Shown here one piece after another: positions 21,241 to 31,980 of a stretch of DNA of 64,000 nucleotides; position 1 is the first letter of the stretch, and every line of letters begins with the position of its first letter. Both the position numbers and the translations under genes were made by a program. The notes under the pieces were generated by a model. That model had not been told where the DNA came from. It saw nothing but the letters and a program-made list of their open reading frames with translations, and did not search any database. The DNA comes from Heliocidaris erythrogramma (taxonomy: Eukaryota > Echinodermata > Echinoidea > Camarodonta > Echinometridae): the NCBI GenBank assembly GCA_025617745.1, contig CM046863.1, positions 4,846,160 to 4,910,159 on the forward strand, in the 5' to 3' direction.

Positions 21241-22899
21241 AAATGGAATCATTCATGTCGACAGTGTTTAGCAAAATAAAGGAGGCGTCCCCCAGGAGCG
21301 AAAATATCCCCTTACGCCCATGTCACATTTTCCAAACTAATTTCGGTTACTAGTCGTCAAGATATACATTGTACTGATATGCGGTTGGATGCTTAGACAA
21401 ATTTCCAATATTACAATCGGAGGATAGAGAGAAAAGTGGGGAAAAGCCTTTTTTTGTATCTTCAGAACAGCAGGATCATGCGATCGACTGAAGACTGATG
21501 AAACAATGAACACATAAGATTTTATTTTGTCTCCTTGGACGGGGAATTGATTAGGAAGATGTAATACTTGTCATAAGAGTGTGGCATCCCCCTGTCCCCC
21601 CTCCCCCTCACGTCAGAGATTTTTGTTTGGGGGTTTCTTTCTTTTTTCTTCTAATATTTGTAATATTGGGCTATAGCCCAACATTCTGGAAGCTTGATTA
21701 TTGATAATATCCAAGTCATATCTGAAAAGTGAGAAAATTTTCATTACAAAGAAGGTAGGCCTACCCATGCACTTATCGAGGGGAGGGGGTGTCCAAACAC
21801 CCCCTTTGACAAAAGGGGCATTTTTAGGTGGTCGAACACCCCCTTTTTGTGTTATTGTAAGTCGGCACACACCTTTTTGATGTTAAAAACGCCGCCTTAG
21901 AATTCCTGTTAACTTTTTTTTAACACTTATTGGATAATTTGAGTGAAAGTAACCCCCAAATAATGTTACTTTTTGTTCTTTTTGTTTGGCTTATCAGAGA
22001 TTTTTTGGAGTAAAAAGACCCCCAAAATACTGATATATACACCCACCCCTCCCCCTTTTAACAAATCCTGGGTACGCCACTTGGCCTACTAATATTTCAA
22101 AATTCACTTTGTGTTCACTCTTCACTATTCTCCCCTCTCTCTCAATTTCTCCATCACTGCATTCTCCCTCATCCTCTTCTCATGATTTGTTTCTTCATCC
22201 TTTCCTTCCTTTCTATCAATGGCTTGTTTTTACCGGTTTTTTTTGCACCTCTCCATTTTCTCCTCTCTTATTCCCTCTCCTTTCTGACCCTTCACAAGAA
22301 AAGGAAGTTCAAATTAAAGGAAAAAGTTTTTTTTTTGCTTCAATAAGGGTATATTCAAATTACAATACAACATAAATTACAGGCTAACTGGTTCGGACCA
22401 TTATGTGGCTCTATATGGTTGGTAAGGGCAGGGATTTTTCAAGAAGGATATTATCAGAGGCAAAGGATGTGTCAACATTTTAAATAATATATCTGGACAT
22501 AATATTTCTTGGCATCAACACGTGCTGAAGAAAACACGCAAGTTGTCTTTAACACTTTTCCTAAAGATTCAGGAAAGGGGGGGGGGGGGGAGGGGGCACA
22601 AGTTACACCCACTCATCCTATTACCGCCAACACACCACCAAATCGACCAGTTCTTTGCCATTCAGGGTAATATTGTTCTGGGTCTTGTGTCGGTCTTATT
22701 AGTGTGATTGAGGTATTAGGAAGATGGACAAGGAAAAAAGCCATCAATTGATAAATGTAAAAAAAAAAAGGGCAAATTTCATTTTCTCTACATGTACAGG
22801 AATTCATTGCTACTGAATTGCCATTCACAATAATAAAATTCCATTTCTACTATATATGTAACCAAATTTCAAAAGAGTCACAGCAAAACTGAATTAAGT
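21241..22899. other. Non-coding interval, no gene recognised
   Basis: Contains pyrimidine-rich stretches (about 22110-22300), paired ACACCCCCTTTTG-like phrases near 21800-21850, and a G run near 22579-22592. No coding sequence is supported before the RTE remnant. Confidence 0.45.
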
Positions 22900-23600
22900 A
22901 AAAAGCACATTTCGATGGAGAACAATAAAAGTCCAGGCTGGTCCACTCTTTGATAACGTCTTCCCATCTTTTCTTCTGTCTTCCTCTTTTTCTTCCACCT
23001 TTCACTATAATAATAATAATAATAATAATACATTGCATTTATAATGCGCTTAATACAAATGTTTCTAAGCGCCGAAGTATTATTACCCCGGCTATAGCTA
23101 GGCTACCGAATTCGGTGCTCACAGCATTTCAAGGAATTAATTCCTACCGGGTAGCCATTTTCTACACCTGGGTAGAGAGTGGCAAATGTAGATTAATGTC
23201 TTGCCAAAGGACATTAGTGCCGCGGCGGGACTCGAACCGCAAACCATGAGATCCACAGTCCGGTGACGTATCCACTAGACCACGACACCTCTACTATGCC
23301 TTGCAGGATGGTTTTTGCAAGACCCGAAGAACATGAAGCATGCCATATCAGTTTTGCGCTTTTTCACGGTCGTGAGGAGTTCTTTGTATGGCGCAGATGA
23401 TGGTGCGGACCGTCTCGTTGGTTATGTTGTCTTTATGCAAGATGCCTAGTATTTGAATTCGCCTCTGGAGGTCTGCTGTGAGGGTCCAGGAGTCCCAGGC
23501 AAACAGGTAGATGGATAGGACGAGTGATCTCAATCGTATCTTGGAACTGAGCAAGACCAGGAGTGGCAGGGAATCCAATCCGCACATACAACAGTTTGGT
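22900..23600 (-). pseudogene. RTE-type retrotransposon RT C-terminal remnant, split by a SINE
   Basis: Minus-strand reading gives SKIRLRSLVLSIYLFAWDSW, then TLTADLQRRIQ and DNITNETVRT in one frame. After a frameshift it gives SSGLAKTILQGIV and KGGRKRGRQKKRWED with VIKEWTSLD. These are the well-known C-terminal motifs of RTE-type (BovB-like) reverse transcriptases and their many genomic relics. The last two segments join perfectly (CAA GGC ATA GTG AAA GGT) once the SINE at 23004-23293 and one ATAGT duplicate are removed. About 11 residues before DNIT are missing relative to the family. It is dead: 5'-truncated, frameshifted and interrupted. Confidence 0.85.
23004..23293 (-). mobile_element. 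tRNA-derived SINE, copy 1b
   Basis: Same family as 13903-14179 and almost identical through the body. On the minus strand it has box A TGGTCTAGTGG and box B GGTTCGAGTCC (the one base change from copy 1a in that box). The 3' tail is (ATT)n at about 23008-23030. ACTAT flanks both sides and is a target-site duplication, supported by restored codons in the RTE remnant it interrupts. No internal damage is visible. Confidence 0.9.
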
Positions 23601-24289
23601 GGTGCTGTAATAATAGAAAAGATAGTTTTAAAAAAATGAATTAGAATTTCAATGAAATAGAAATTCTTTTTTTTGGTGAAAAGGCCATGGCCTGAATTCA
23701 TGAATACTTCTGTAAGGGTAGTACAAGCAACGTACATGGCCTCATGTCCAATCATAAATGGCAATACAGGCTACGGTTATTTTAAACCATAGTTTAGACC
23801 ATGGGTTTACCATTCTTTGTGAATTGTGGCCAATGTGCTTCTTAACAAGGTGTCAAGCATTTCATTACACTTTTTTGGTCATGAACTGAAATGGAAACTG
23901 TCCTAAAGTGAAATATGCCAGTGGTGCGAACACAACATGCACTGGTCTACATGATGGTAGAGGTACCTATTAAAAATATTCTAGTAATTTACACAGCAAC
24001 ACCTTGTGTAAAACTAATGTGCAAACAAATCAGACAGGAACTAACAACTGCCTACAAAAATCTCTATAGCTGCACTACAGAATCCCATAAATTATTCATC
24101 ATAAGAATATAAAATGTAAAGTAAATCCATCCTTCATCCACAAATATTTCTTTCATCATTCATCAAGACAAATTTACAAAATCTATAGGAATGCAGATAT
24201 AAATATCATAAATTTGTCAACCGGGGCGTCGCTAGCGGCAAATGTGCCACCTCTGTTGGCAACAAAAGAAAGGGGGGGGGGGAAGAGTG
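23601..24289. other. Non-coding interval
   Basis: No gene or clear repeat recognised. The left edge may hold more decayed RTE sequence. Confidence 0.4.
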
Positions 24290-24480
24290 AGGGAAGAGGA
24301 AATATAGGGTAAAAAAAGAAAGGAAGGGAAAGGAAAATAAACACTAAAAAGAAGGAAAGGAAGGGAAGAGAAAGAAGGAAAAACTGGTCAAATTTTTTGC
24401 TCGCTCGCTCAAGTCGCTCGCCAAAACATTGAGATGTTAATCTTTGGGCAAATGGCGTCCCTTCCCTTCCCTTCTGCAAT
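24255..24480. repeat. Purine-rich tract and a GCTCGCTCGCTC-type repeat end
   Basis: GGAAGG/GAAAGG-rich DNA followed by TTTTTTGCTCGCTCGCTCAAGT, then a TTTGGGCAAATGGCGTC phrase. A diverged direct copy of the last part lies at about 25430-25530, on the far side of the following TIR element. Confidence 0.55.
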
Positions 24481-24550
24481 AGGCTACAGCTGCCCCCCTG
24501 GGATTGTCAAAGTTCAGATAGTCACATTCGGGCAGCAAGGTGCTAGTATA

Positions 24551-25350
24551 TATGGGTCTGTTCACAAAGTTGGGGCACCAAAACTTGACATTTTATCGTA
24601 AAAACATTGTAGTTTTAACACTATGACTTACACCATTAAGTTGTTTTATATGAATGTACTTGGTGCCTCCAGGAAGCTTTTGAAGAACACAAGACAAATT
24701 GTTTTGAGAGGCATTTTCAAAGTATTGACAAAAACATACTGGTGTCCCATGTTACATCCACAACCACCTTTTTTTTAGATTGCCAACATTTCTACATGCA
24801 TGATACCTTATAAAGCTAAATCCTATTAATGGGTACATTGTGTTATGGTGCTGACTTAATGAAGCAAAACTTTTAACAAAAGAATAAATATCTTCCCTGA
24901 GTTTATCATGAATGTTGTGGGTGTAACAGTTTCCAATCAACTGTCACAAGTTGTGGATGAATGGGACACCAAAGAATATCTGCAACTTTCATCAATAACT
25001 CTTGAAGTCAGTATACTCTCATTGCAGTTGTTGTTGCATTGAATTAAATAGAGAGCCTAAAGTAACCAGGCAAATATTTATCATCAAGAGCATTATGGAT
25101 GAGCCGTTATGTCTCAAAATAAGACGGATGTAACACGGACACAATGTCCGGTTACATCCACACGCTGGTTTTTCATAATTATTTCCAAAATACATTGTGG
25201 AACAACATGTTTATGATTCTCAGATGCTTTTTATTTTCACCAGAGATAGAATGGCCAAGTAAGAAAATTCTAACTGACTTTTTCATCAAATTACAGGGGA
25301 TTAAAGAAATAATGCCTCAAAAGGTGCCCAACTTTGTGAACAGACCCATA
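24551..25350. mobile_element. TIR element, about 800 bp, non-coding
   Basis: Terminal inverted repeats of about 28 bp: left TATGGGTCTGTTCACAAAGT (24551) continuing TGGGGCACC, right the complement GGTGCCCAACTTTGTGAACA (25323) continuing GACCCATA. The match is nearly perfect, with one G gained or lost. The interior is AT-rich and has paired TTACATCCACA phrases about 400 bp apart (about 24750 and 25142). No transposase. A non-autonomous DNA transposon; superfamily unassigned. Confidence 0.8.
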
Positions 25351-26884
25351 TCCACATATTGAAGAAGAAAGGTTCCAGGATAATTATATAACTTATGTAA
25401 GTAAACTTCAGTAATTTTCACCTAAAAAAAAGTTCAAACAAATTTTGTTTGACTCGCTTCACTCTCTGGCAAAATATTTAGAAATTGAAAAGCTGATATT
25501 TGGGCAAAAGGCGTCAGTCCCCTCCTTACGAAATGGGCCTGTCTGATCAAGATCTCTATGTCTGCAATTTTCTTTTATTAATTTTTGTCGGAGGATAGGG
25601 ATTAGGGTGCAGCAGTTTTGTCTGCAAAAATGGGTATTGCATCCTAAAAATGTTAGTCAAGCTCTTGCATGACAAAAACTCTAATGGAATAGACCCGATT
25701 GGCAATAAACCAGCTTAATTTTATTTTTATTATACTTCATTTCTTTATGTTTTACATGTAGACCCTACTACTCCAAATACAAAATTTCTTTGTTTCATTC
25801 CTGTTCTATAATTGCACATCTCTCAAGTAAACATGGAAGGTGACGAAAGAGGATATTTACCTGTAGGTGAGTGTAGATCTATTTGCATGTTTCTAGCATG
25901 ACTGTCTGCTCCATCATCAATTTGATCAAATAAGAGATGTCATGCATCTGAAAGCAAAATAGAATGACTAGTCAAATGTATCCATAACAGACTATCAAAC
26001 CGTTTTCTTAGGCGAGTATATGGATCTGAATGAAAGACTGAAAATAAGAGTTTGTAGATATCTACTGAATCATATACATGTACCTGTGAACAGCCCACAC
26101 CTCCCTGCCCTATATATCCACTTATCCAGGAAAGTATTAAAAAACATTTTAAAAATAAAATTCACTAGTATGAAGGGGTAGGTCCATATAACTGAAGTTT
26201 GCCATTGGATTTCTCCAAAAATAATATGCATGGAATAGCACTAACCAAGATATAATATTTATTCATGCTTATGCCCAACATACATTGCGATTTCCCAAAT
26301 ATTGAATGCAAAAGTTTTAAAATTTACAGATCAGATCTACCAGTAGTTGGAAACTATCTGTCCGGACACCCAACCTGTCAGGACACCCAACATAGGTATG
26401 ACAAGGATAACTCATTCTCATTGATAAGAACTGTCACATATAAATCCTATATAAGATTTTGAACTGCTAAGAAAACAATGCAATTACTCTATGGCATGAT
26501 TGGTATGTAATATTCCACCAGATTGGGAAAGCGGCAAGAAGAAGATTCAAAATTCCTGGAAAGAGCAGAGTGAATCCAAGTGTTTATTTTTTGGGGGAGC
26601 ACTCAGTATATAAATGTACATGTAGTGTGTGGTGGGTATGTGGCGCCCAGAAGACCCCCATTTCTACACTAAGATTTTTGTTCCAAAGCATACAATTTTT
26701 TTCTTGAGAAAAAGAGAAAAAACATTCCAAAGCAACGTTTGTTCTTTTTCATTTTGTCGTTCTAATCGTTCTGGCACGCCTCGGCCAGGCCCGTTTTGCT
26801 TCAAAGACAACATAGAATAGACGTGCCATGACCCACAGCGTAAAGCGATTGCATGGGAGCTTGTGCGTGGGTACCAGGTAGTTG
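25351..26884. other. Non-coding interval with one candidate host exon
   Basis: No repeat of substance is recognised beyond the phrases near 25430-25530. It holds the speculative short exon at 25833-25866. Confidence 0.4.
25833..25866 (+). other. Speculative first coding exon (MEGDERGYLPV)
   Basis: AAACATGG is a good start context. Eleven codons later the reading frame runs into TAG|GTGAGTG, a consensus 5' splice site. No downstream exon could be identified in the window, so this could be chance. It is recorded because it is the only start-plus-donor combination that stood out. Confidence 0.15.
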
Positions 26885-27545
26885 TACGAGCTCCTTAGCT
26901 TATCAATCTGGTACATGTACTTGCCTATGGAGCTGTACATGGGATCCATAATTACCTTGTGTGTGTGTGTGTGTGTGTGTGTGAAATATCACCATTTCTC
27001 ACCTAAGTTGACCCATGCAACCCACCCTCGGAATTTGCTATAGGGGTTACCTTCCAGGATCAACTAAGATTGTAAAAATTGAATGACTAAAAAAGAGAAA
27101 AGACAAAAATCGACAGATTTTTTTACCTTGCATTTGTAACCTATATATATATATATATATGGGACTACACAAACCTTACCTTGCATGGGTAGTCCCATAT
27201 AACTTACAAGTCTTACATCATGTGCAAGTAAAAAAAAAAACCTGATCACACCTGCCAGTTTTGTGTGGGTTTTTTTTGTCAATCAATTTTTACAATCTTA
27301 GTTGATCCTGGAGTGGAAGGTAACCCCTTTCGCAAACTCTGACTCTGAGGCCTGGGCGAGGATGGTTTGCATGACTCACAGTATGTGAGAAATGGCGATA
27401 TTTATTTTAGATCTATTTTTTTTTTTGGGGGGGGGGCTGATATCTCATTATCTATGAGTCCTACCTATATGAGCTCCTTGGCTTATCAATCTGGTACTAG
27501 TACTGGCCTACAGAGCCGTTCATGGGATCCAACTGTGAGTGGAGT
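26885..27545. repeat. Inverted repeat flanked by direct 60-bp repeats
   Basis: An inverted pair at about 26985-27091 and 27282-27410 shares GGGGTTACCTTCC, AGGATCAACTAAGATTG and TAAAAATTGA, and further out TTTCTCAC-TA and CATGCAA-CC-CCTCG. Outside it, near-identical direct copies of GAGCTCCTTAGCTTATCAAT continue to CATGGGATCC at about 26888-26947 and 27471-27532. A third, inverted copy lies at about 28800-28850. (GT)n at 26957-26984 and (TA)n at about 27140-27160 lie inside. Confidence 0.65.
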
Positions 27546-27922
27546 CGGAGGCACATATCAACAAAAACAAGATCTAACATTTTAACAAGTAACATGTCTA
27601 AATGAATTATAATCATTTCTCACATACTTGCGAGCCATGCAAACCAGACATTTTATTCACAAGCCACAAAATGTTGTTTTTCACATCAAAACTCCCGAAC
27701 TGCGTGTAAATGAATAAGTGCGCAGACATGGGATTGGGAACCATGCAAGATTGTTTATATTCAATCCCTGTCCCTGATAGTAGAAAGAGGAAAAAATGAT
27801 GTGATGTTTATGTCGTCGTTTACATCTTTTTTACTTCCTGTAATTACGTCAATAAGACGACAACTTGCACCAACGCAAGACGTCATGAGGACGTCTTATT
27901 TTGACGTCATCTTTACGTCTTG

Positions 27923-28432
27923 TACACTGTAAAAACTAAAGCGTTACTTTTAGGGGCATGTATAATAGTGACTGCACCTGAAATGCTGTTTGTAGCACTA
28001 GTTGTAGTGTGCTAATTTACCAGCAAAAAACCAGGTTCCGCTGATTGAGAGGCACTGACGTTACCGATGGGCTGACGGATGCTTCTTGCAATCCAGTTTA
28101 GTCATGGGAGTCAAATAGATAACATGAACTATGTGGTGTCGTAAATTCACTATGTAACAATATGATCTGCTCTACATCGTACGATGTGAGTTAGTCCAGC
28201 GGTAATGCCAGCAATTCTCGATCAGCGGACCCTGGTTCGAGGCTCGCCAAAATAATTTTTTTTAATGAATGTTTAGCCGGTCCAGCTCGCGTGAAAGTGC
28301 TGAAATAGCACGCTGTGTGCATTCAATAGCACTCTGACTCTGAGTGCAGTCCCTATGCATGCCCTCAAAAAGTGCTATATAGCCTAGGCTATAGGCCTAC
28401 TACTACTACAGCACTTCAGTTTTTACAGTGTA
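27923..28432. mobile_element. Element C: TACACTGTAAAAACT MITE inserted in B
   Basis: Perfect 15-bp inverted ends TACACTGTAAAAACT (27923-27937) and AGTTTTTACAGTGTA (28418-28432). They interrupt the GACGTC array of element B, whose words continue on both sides. Inside lies a tRNA-like segment (28188-28254). No open frame of note. Confidence 0.8.
28188..28254 (+). other. tRNA-like segment, possible SINE head fragment
   Basis: GTGAGTTAGTCCAGCGGTAA resembles a polymerase III box A, and CCTGGTTCGAGGCTC about 40 nt later resembles box B. A full cloverleaf was not demonstrated. It may be a degraded tRNA gene, a SINE head, or chance. Confidence 0.35.
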
Positions 28433-28755
28433 GTACAGATGACGTCAAAATAAGACGTCCTCTTGACGTAAAAAAGACGAAAACCACGACGTAAATATCA
28501 CGTCATTTTTAACACTTTCTGCTATCATCAGTATCAGGGATGTTGAATTACTTGAAATGACAAGGCCACAGTTTCTTGTGAAAATGGCATTGTTCTTGCT
28601 CTAATTTTGATGCAATTTTTTCTCAAACTTACTCTTTAGAATATCAGGAATAAAATAAAATAAATCTTTAGAGGAATATTAAAGAAATTCTTGTTCATTT
28701 TTTCCGTCAAACCTTAGTTAGGTGCGCAGACCTAGTAGCCTAGGGCTCCCCATAC

Positions 28756-29559
28756 AGCTGCGGAGGCCATGGCCAGTACCACTCCCACCATGGTCCATGC
28801 CCACTAATACCAGATTGATCAGCCAAGCCCAAGGAGCTCGGCGTACAGTAAAGTACGCAGTAACTTACATGTATGATGTAGGTCACCCTATACCCGGGAT
28901 TATACCTACCACTCCAGTCGATAGAGTCAATAAAATCTTACAAATCTTACAAATCTTACAAATCTTACACTTACAGTGAGTTGTGTGGATATCACACTGT
29001 GCCCCTGTCCCGGCGCTGGCAGTAAGGAGAAAAACATTTCAAGTCTCACTCTCAAGATGATAAAACAAACGTCGAGAACTAGCTTTCACTATGTGTGCGG
29101 TGCACTGAGCTAGCTGAGTTAGCTACATGGCTCGCCGACGGGTACGGAGTACGAACGTATACCGTTGCACTGTACAAGTAACTATCCCGACAGCTCAGCT
29201 GGCTGGTATATCACTGGCGCCTAGCGCCTGTAAGTGGATGTTGGGTATAAACGGGCTTACCATAGATACTATCTCTATACATGTACGAAACACACATAGC
29301 GTATTGCCAATGTCTCACAACGAACGCATGAGGACGCTAGACCAAATACTGTTTGAAACGTAGATCTGCCGTTATTTCAGCCAGAATTTTGTTTTCAAAA
29401 CCACATTTATTTTCTTTTTTAAAAATAGTAAATGAGCTCCAATTTCTATCTTACTTTCACATGTTGCTAAGTATAGTTCTAACAGTAGGATTATATATCA
29501 TTGGACCACTTTCACGCTGAATTTGTCAAATTTTGCAAAGCTACTCAATGCCTTTAATC
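28756..29559. other. Non-coding interval with a 9-bp tandem
   Basis: Contains an inverted copy of the 26.9-kb direct repeat (about 28800-28850) and a CTTACAAAT tandem of about four units (28935-28970). No gene is supported; the open frame at 29127 has no recognisable motif. Confidence 0.4.
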
Positions 29560-30240
29560 CATCGTGCGCGGTTAAAAATTGTGCACAATAATCCACAATG
29601 GGATAGTTCGTGAAACCGAAGAAATCAATTTGGCTCACATTTTTTTATCCCGGTGATGTCATCTGTGACGTAGGGAGTCACAATCATATTCTAAAATTTG
29701 CTGAAGTTGAAGATATCATTATGGACATCTTAGATCCGAGTAAAACTAAAATTTGAAAATTTCTATAATTTTGGTAAAAAGGGGTACTTCGTGAAACCGG
29801 TGACGAAATGCTAATTAGCCACACCGTGACGTATCTTGCGAGGTCCTCTCACATTTGCCGTGTACTAAATAATCATAAATTTCCACTTTTTCTAAAGAAA
29901 ATATTTAATCATACGTGCAATCTAGATCATAATCATTGGACATATGTTTTGTACACAATACATGTATGAAACAATTGTATTCCTTCAACAACTAAGAAAA
30001 CGACAATTTATGAAATTTTCTGTATAGACCAAATGGGAGAGGAGCTCGCAAGTTACGTCACCGAGTTGCCAATTTGTGTTTGATTGCTTACAACTTCAAA
30101 AAGTCATAACTTTCTTATTTTGGTCGGATTTTGCTCAAACTTTCACTAACATGTTTCCCTCATTTTTACTATTTTTATTAAAATCAACTAAATACCAAGG
30201 TGGACTTCCACAAAAATTGTTGTAAAGATATGAATTTGTT
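29560..30240 (-). repeat. Dispersed repeat U, copy 1 (minus)
   Basis: On the minus strand it reads AAGTCCACCTTGGTATTTAG, then AGTGAAAGTTTGAGCAAAATC, AAAATAAGAAAGTTATGACT, TTTTGAAGTTG and a GGTGACGTAACTTGC phrase. The block at 54690-55170 has the same ordered phrases on the plus strand. No reading frame is shared. This is an interspersed repeat, perhaps a non-autonomous element. TTAA-MITE-like sequence adjoins at 29545-29557. Confidence 0.65.
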
Positions 30241-30690
30241 CTTCCAGAAAATAACAGTATTATGAAACCCTTTTGACAGACACCTTAGGTCCCTACAATG
30301 TATTCCATTTTAGATCCCTTGTGTAGTATCTTTTCAGGAAATGTTTGCATGTACTTTTGCTATCAAAGGGTATATACCTAAGGAGATATAGGCTTTCAAA
30401 GTTTAAAAGGGTAACAGCTGCTAAAATTTTCCGAAGAATTCGTAATCCCGAAAGACAAATTTCCCATAGCAGGGGGTTCATAATTCCGAAAATTTGATGT
30501 TTTTCTCTGAATGTTCCGAATTCCAAAAATGGAAAAGGGTTCATATTTCTGAAGGTTCGAAAAATGCAGTAGAACCCTACATAACTTATCAAAATACCAT
30601 ACTCATGCATGGACTTTGTAATGTAGTCATTGAAACCCTGTATGCCATGCTTGTATTTTGCAACGTTCACACTCCATTATAATGATGTGC
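30241..30690. other. Probable 5' region of the following non-LTR element, or spacer
   Basis: No gene. AATTCCGAAAA- and GTTCCGAATTCC-like phrases recur at 30430-30570. The 5' boundary of the retrotransposon could not be fixed. Confidence 0.35.
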
Positions 30691-30807
30691 TTCTGACTCT
30701 TCCAGACGTTGGATTTCCATTGCCTGCTTACTTCTCATCTTCTCTGCTCTGTAAACCTCTCCCTTGATTTCCTCCTCACCTGCATTATTCTCAGCTGTAT
30801 TTTCAAC

Positions 30808-31548
30808 ATGCCACCTAAGATATCTTCAACCGATATAGCTCGCCAAGTCATGGCTGAGCTGGAGAGCAGCAGTAAGCTGAAGCAGCTTGTGAAAGAGGCT
30901 GTGGAGGAGGCTGTCTCTAGCCTTGTCCAGCGGCTTGAGGTCCAGGAGGGGAAAGTCATGGAGCTTGAGGGACTAGTTAAGGCGCAGGAAGGCGAAATAC
31001 AACGGCTTAAAGTAGCAGAGGAGAGGGCTCGTGACGCCATTTCCGTCATGGAAATCAAGCTGGACGGGGTCGAGCAGCAAATGAGATGCCACAATGTTCG
31101 CATTGTGGGTGTAGAGGAGTCAGCTGACGATAAGACTGATGAGGTCGTTGCCATGATGGTAGAGAAAAAGCTGGGAATCACCTTGACCCCAGCCGATTTT
31201 GATCGTTGTCATCGACTTGGCCCTTCATCAAAGTCATCCTCAGCGGATGCCATACCGCAAGGAACACCACCACAGCAATCTGGCCCTCGCCCCATCCTGG
31301 TGAGGTTCTCAAAGCTCCGCACCAGGGCATTGGTCATGGGTAACAGGCCCAAGTTGCAGGGAAGCGGCATCTTTATAAATGATGACTTGACACCAGCAAA
31401 GCAAAAACTTCTATTCAAATTGCGCCATAGTAAGAAGGCCGACAGATCCTGGAGCATTGATGGAAGGATTTTTGCTGGTATAAAGAACAGTGGCGGCACC
31501 TTTACAAAGAAGCTCATTTCATCTGAAGCTGACATAGCAAAACTATGA
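30808..31548 (+). CDS. Non-LTR retrotransposon ORF1: coiled-coil RNA-binding protein (246 aa)
   Basis: Predicted to bind the element RNA as a trimer or multimer and chaperone it into a ribonucleoprotein. The ATG at 30808 is chosen because the in-frame upstream extension (from 30709) is hydrophobic and unlike the family. Residues about 15-92 are a charged heptad-rich coiled coil (LVQRLEVQEGKVMELEGLV). Then comes an L1-ORF1-like RNA-binding fold: NVRIVGVEE (96-104), DRCHRLG (132-138), a PRPILVRF strand, and a basic C-terminal domain with KADRSWSIDGRIF. No CCHC zinc knuckle is present. A decayed relative of the C-terminal half is at 38265-38639. ORF2 follows 432 nt downstream in the same direction. 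Confidence 0.88.
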   Translation: MPPKISSTDIARQVMAELESSSKLKQLVKEAVEEAVSSLVQRLEVQEGKVMELEGLVKAQEGEIQRLKVAEERARDAISVMEIKLDGVEQQMRCHNVRIVGVEESADDKTDEVVAMMVEKKLGITLTPADFDRCHRLGPSSKSSSADAIPQGTPPQQSGPRPILVRFSKLRTRALVMGNRPKLQGSGIFINDDLTPAKQKLLFKLRHSKKADRSWSIDGRIFAGIKNSGGTFTKKLISSEADIAKL

Positions 31549-31980
31549 AAATTAATAGACTATAGCATCAGATCTTAACATCGCGCATTTTTTAAAATTT
31601 TTTTAAACAATACTATAGCAAAGTTATATATTTCTCGTATGCAGGGCAAAATTATTTAATTTTTGCAGGTTTCCCATGGCAGCCTCTTTCATATTTTATT
31701 TTGTTTTTGTTGTTTGTGTAACTTTCATAATTATTGCTTTTGTTATTTTTTCTCTGTTGATTCTGTGACTTTTTCATTTAGTTTCTCTTGATGATTTTTT
31801 TAGCCTTCATGAAGTCATCTTTTGACATTCTATATTATGTTTTCATGTTTTTTTCTGTGCACGGTCGTGCTATGTATATATTTAACCCCCGTGTATGTGT
31901 CTATATGTTTGCTGGCAACATAAATTACATGTGTTCTATACTGTTAAACATCACTTTTTGGCTTGGATTTGAAATTAATA

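Larger units (their letters stand above)
27766..28539. mobile_element. Element B: GACGTC-rich MITE inserted in A
   Basis: Compared with the empty copy at 43284-43575 (TTCAATGTTGAA), this element starts CCCTG at 27766, ends CAGGG at 28539, and is bordered by AT on both sides. Its terminal inverted repeats are about 55 bp and imperfect (AAAAATGATGTGATGTTTAT left; complement of AAAAATGACGTGATATTTAC right). The interior next to them is dense in GACGTC, AAGACGTC and TTTTGACGTCATC in both orientations. It is itself interrupted by element C. Confidence 0.8.
27600..28755 (+). mobile_element. Repeat element A, containing nested insertions B and C
   Basis: The outer element (27600-27765 plus 28540-28755) has GTGCGCAGACATGG and TTTTCACATCAAAACTCCCG on the left, and TTTCTTGTGAAAATGGCATT and TAGGTGCGCAGAC on the right. 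An uninterrupted copy in the opposite orientation is at 43284-43575, which proves that the middle 774 bp is an insertion. No coding sequence. The family is unassigned. Confidence 0.75.

Noticed and set aside
31963..31980. Upstream start for ORF2 at 31963
   Set aside because: The codon there is TTG. The first ATG in frame is 31981, which leaves all endonuclease motifs intact.
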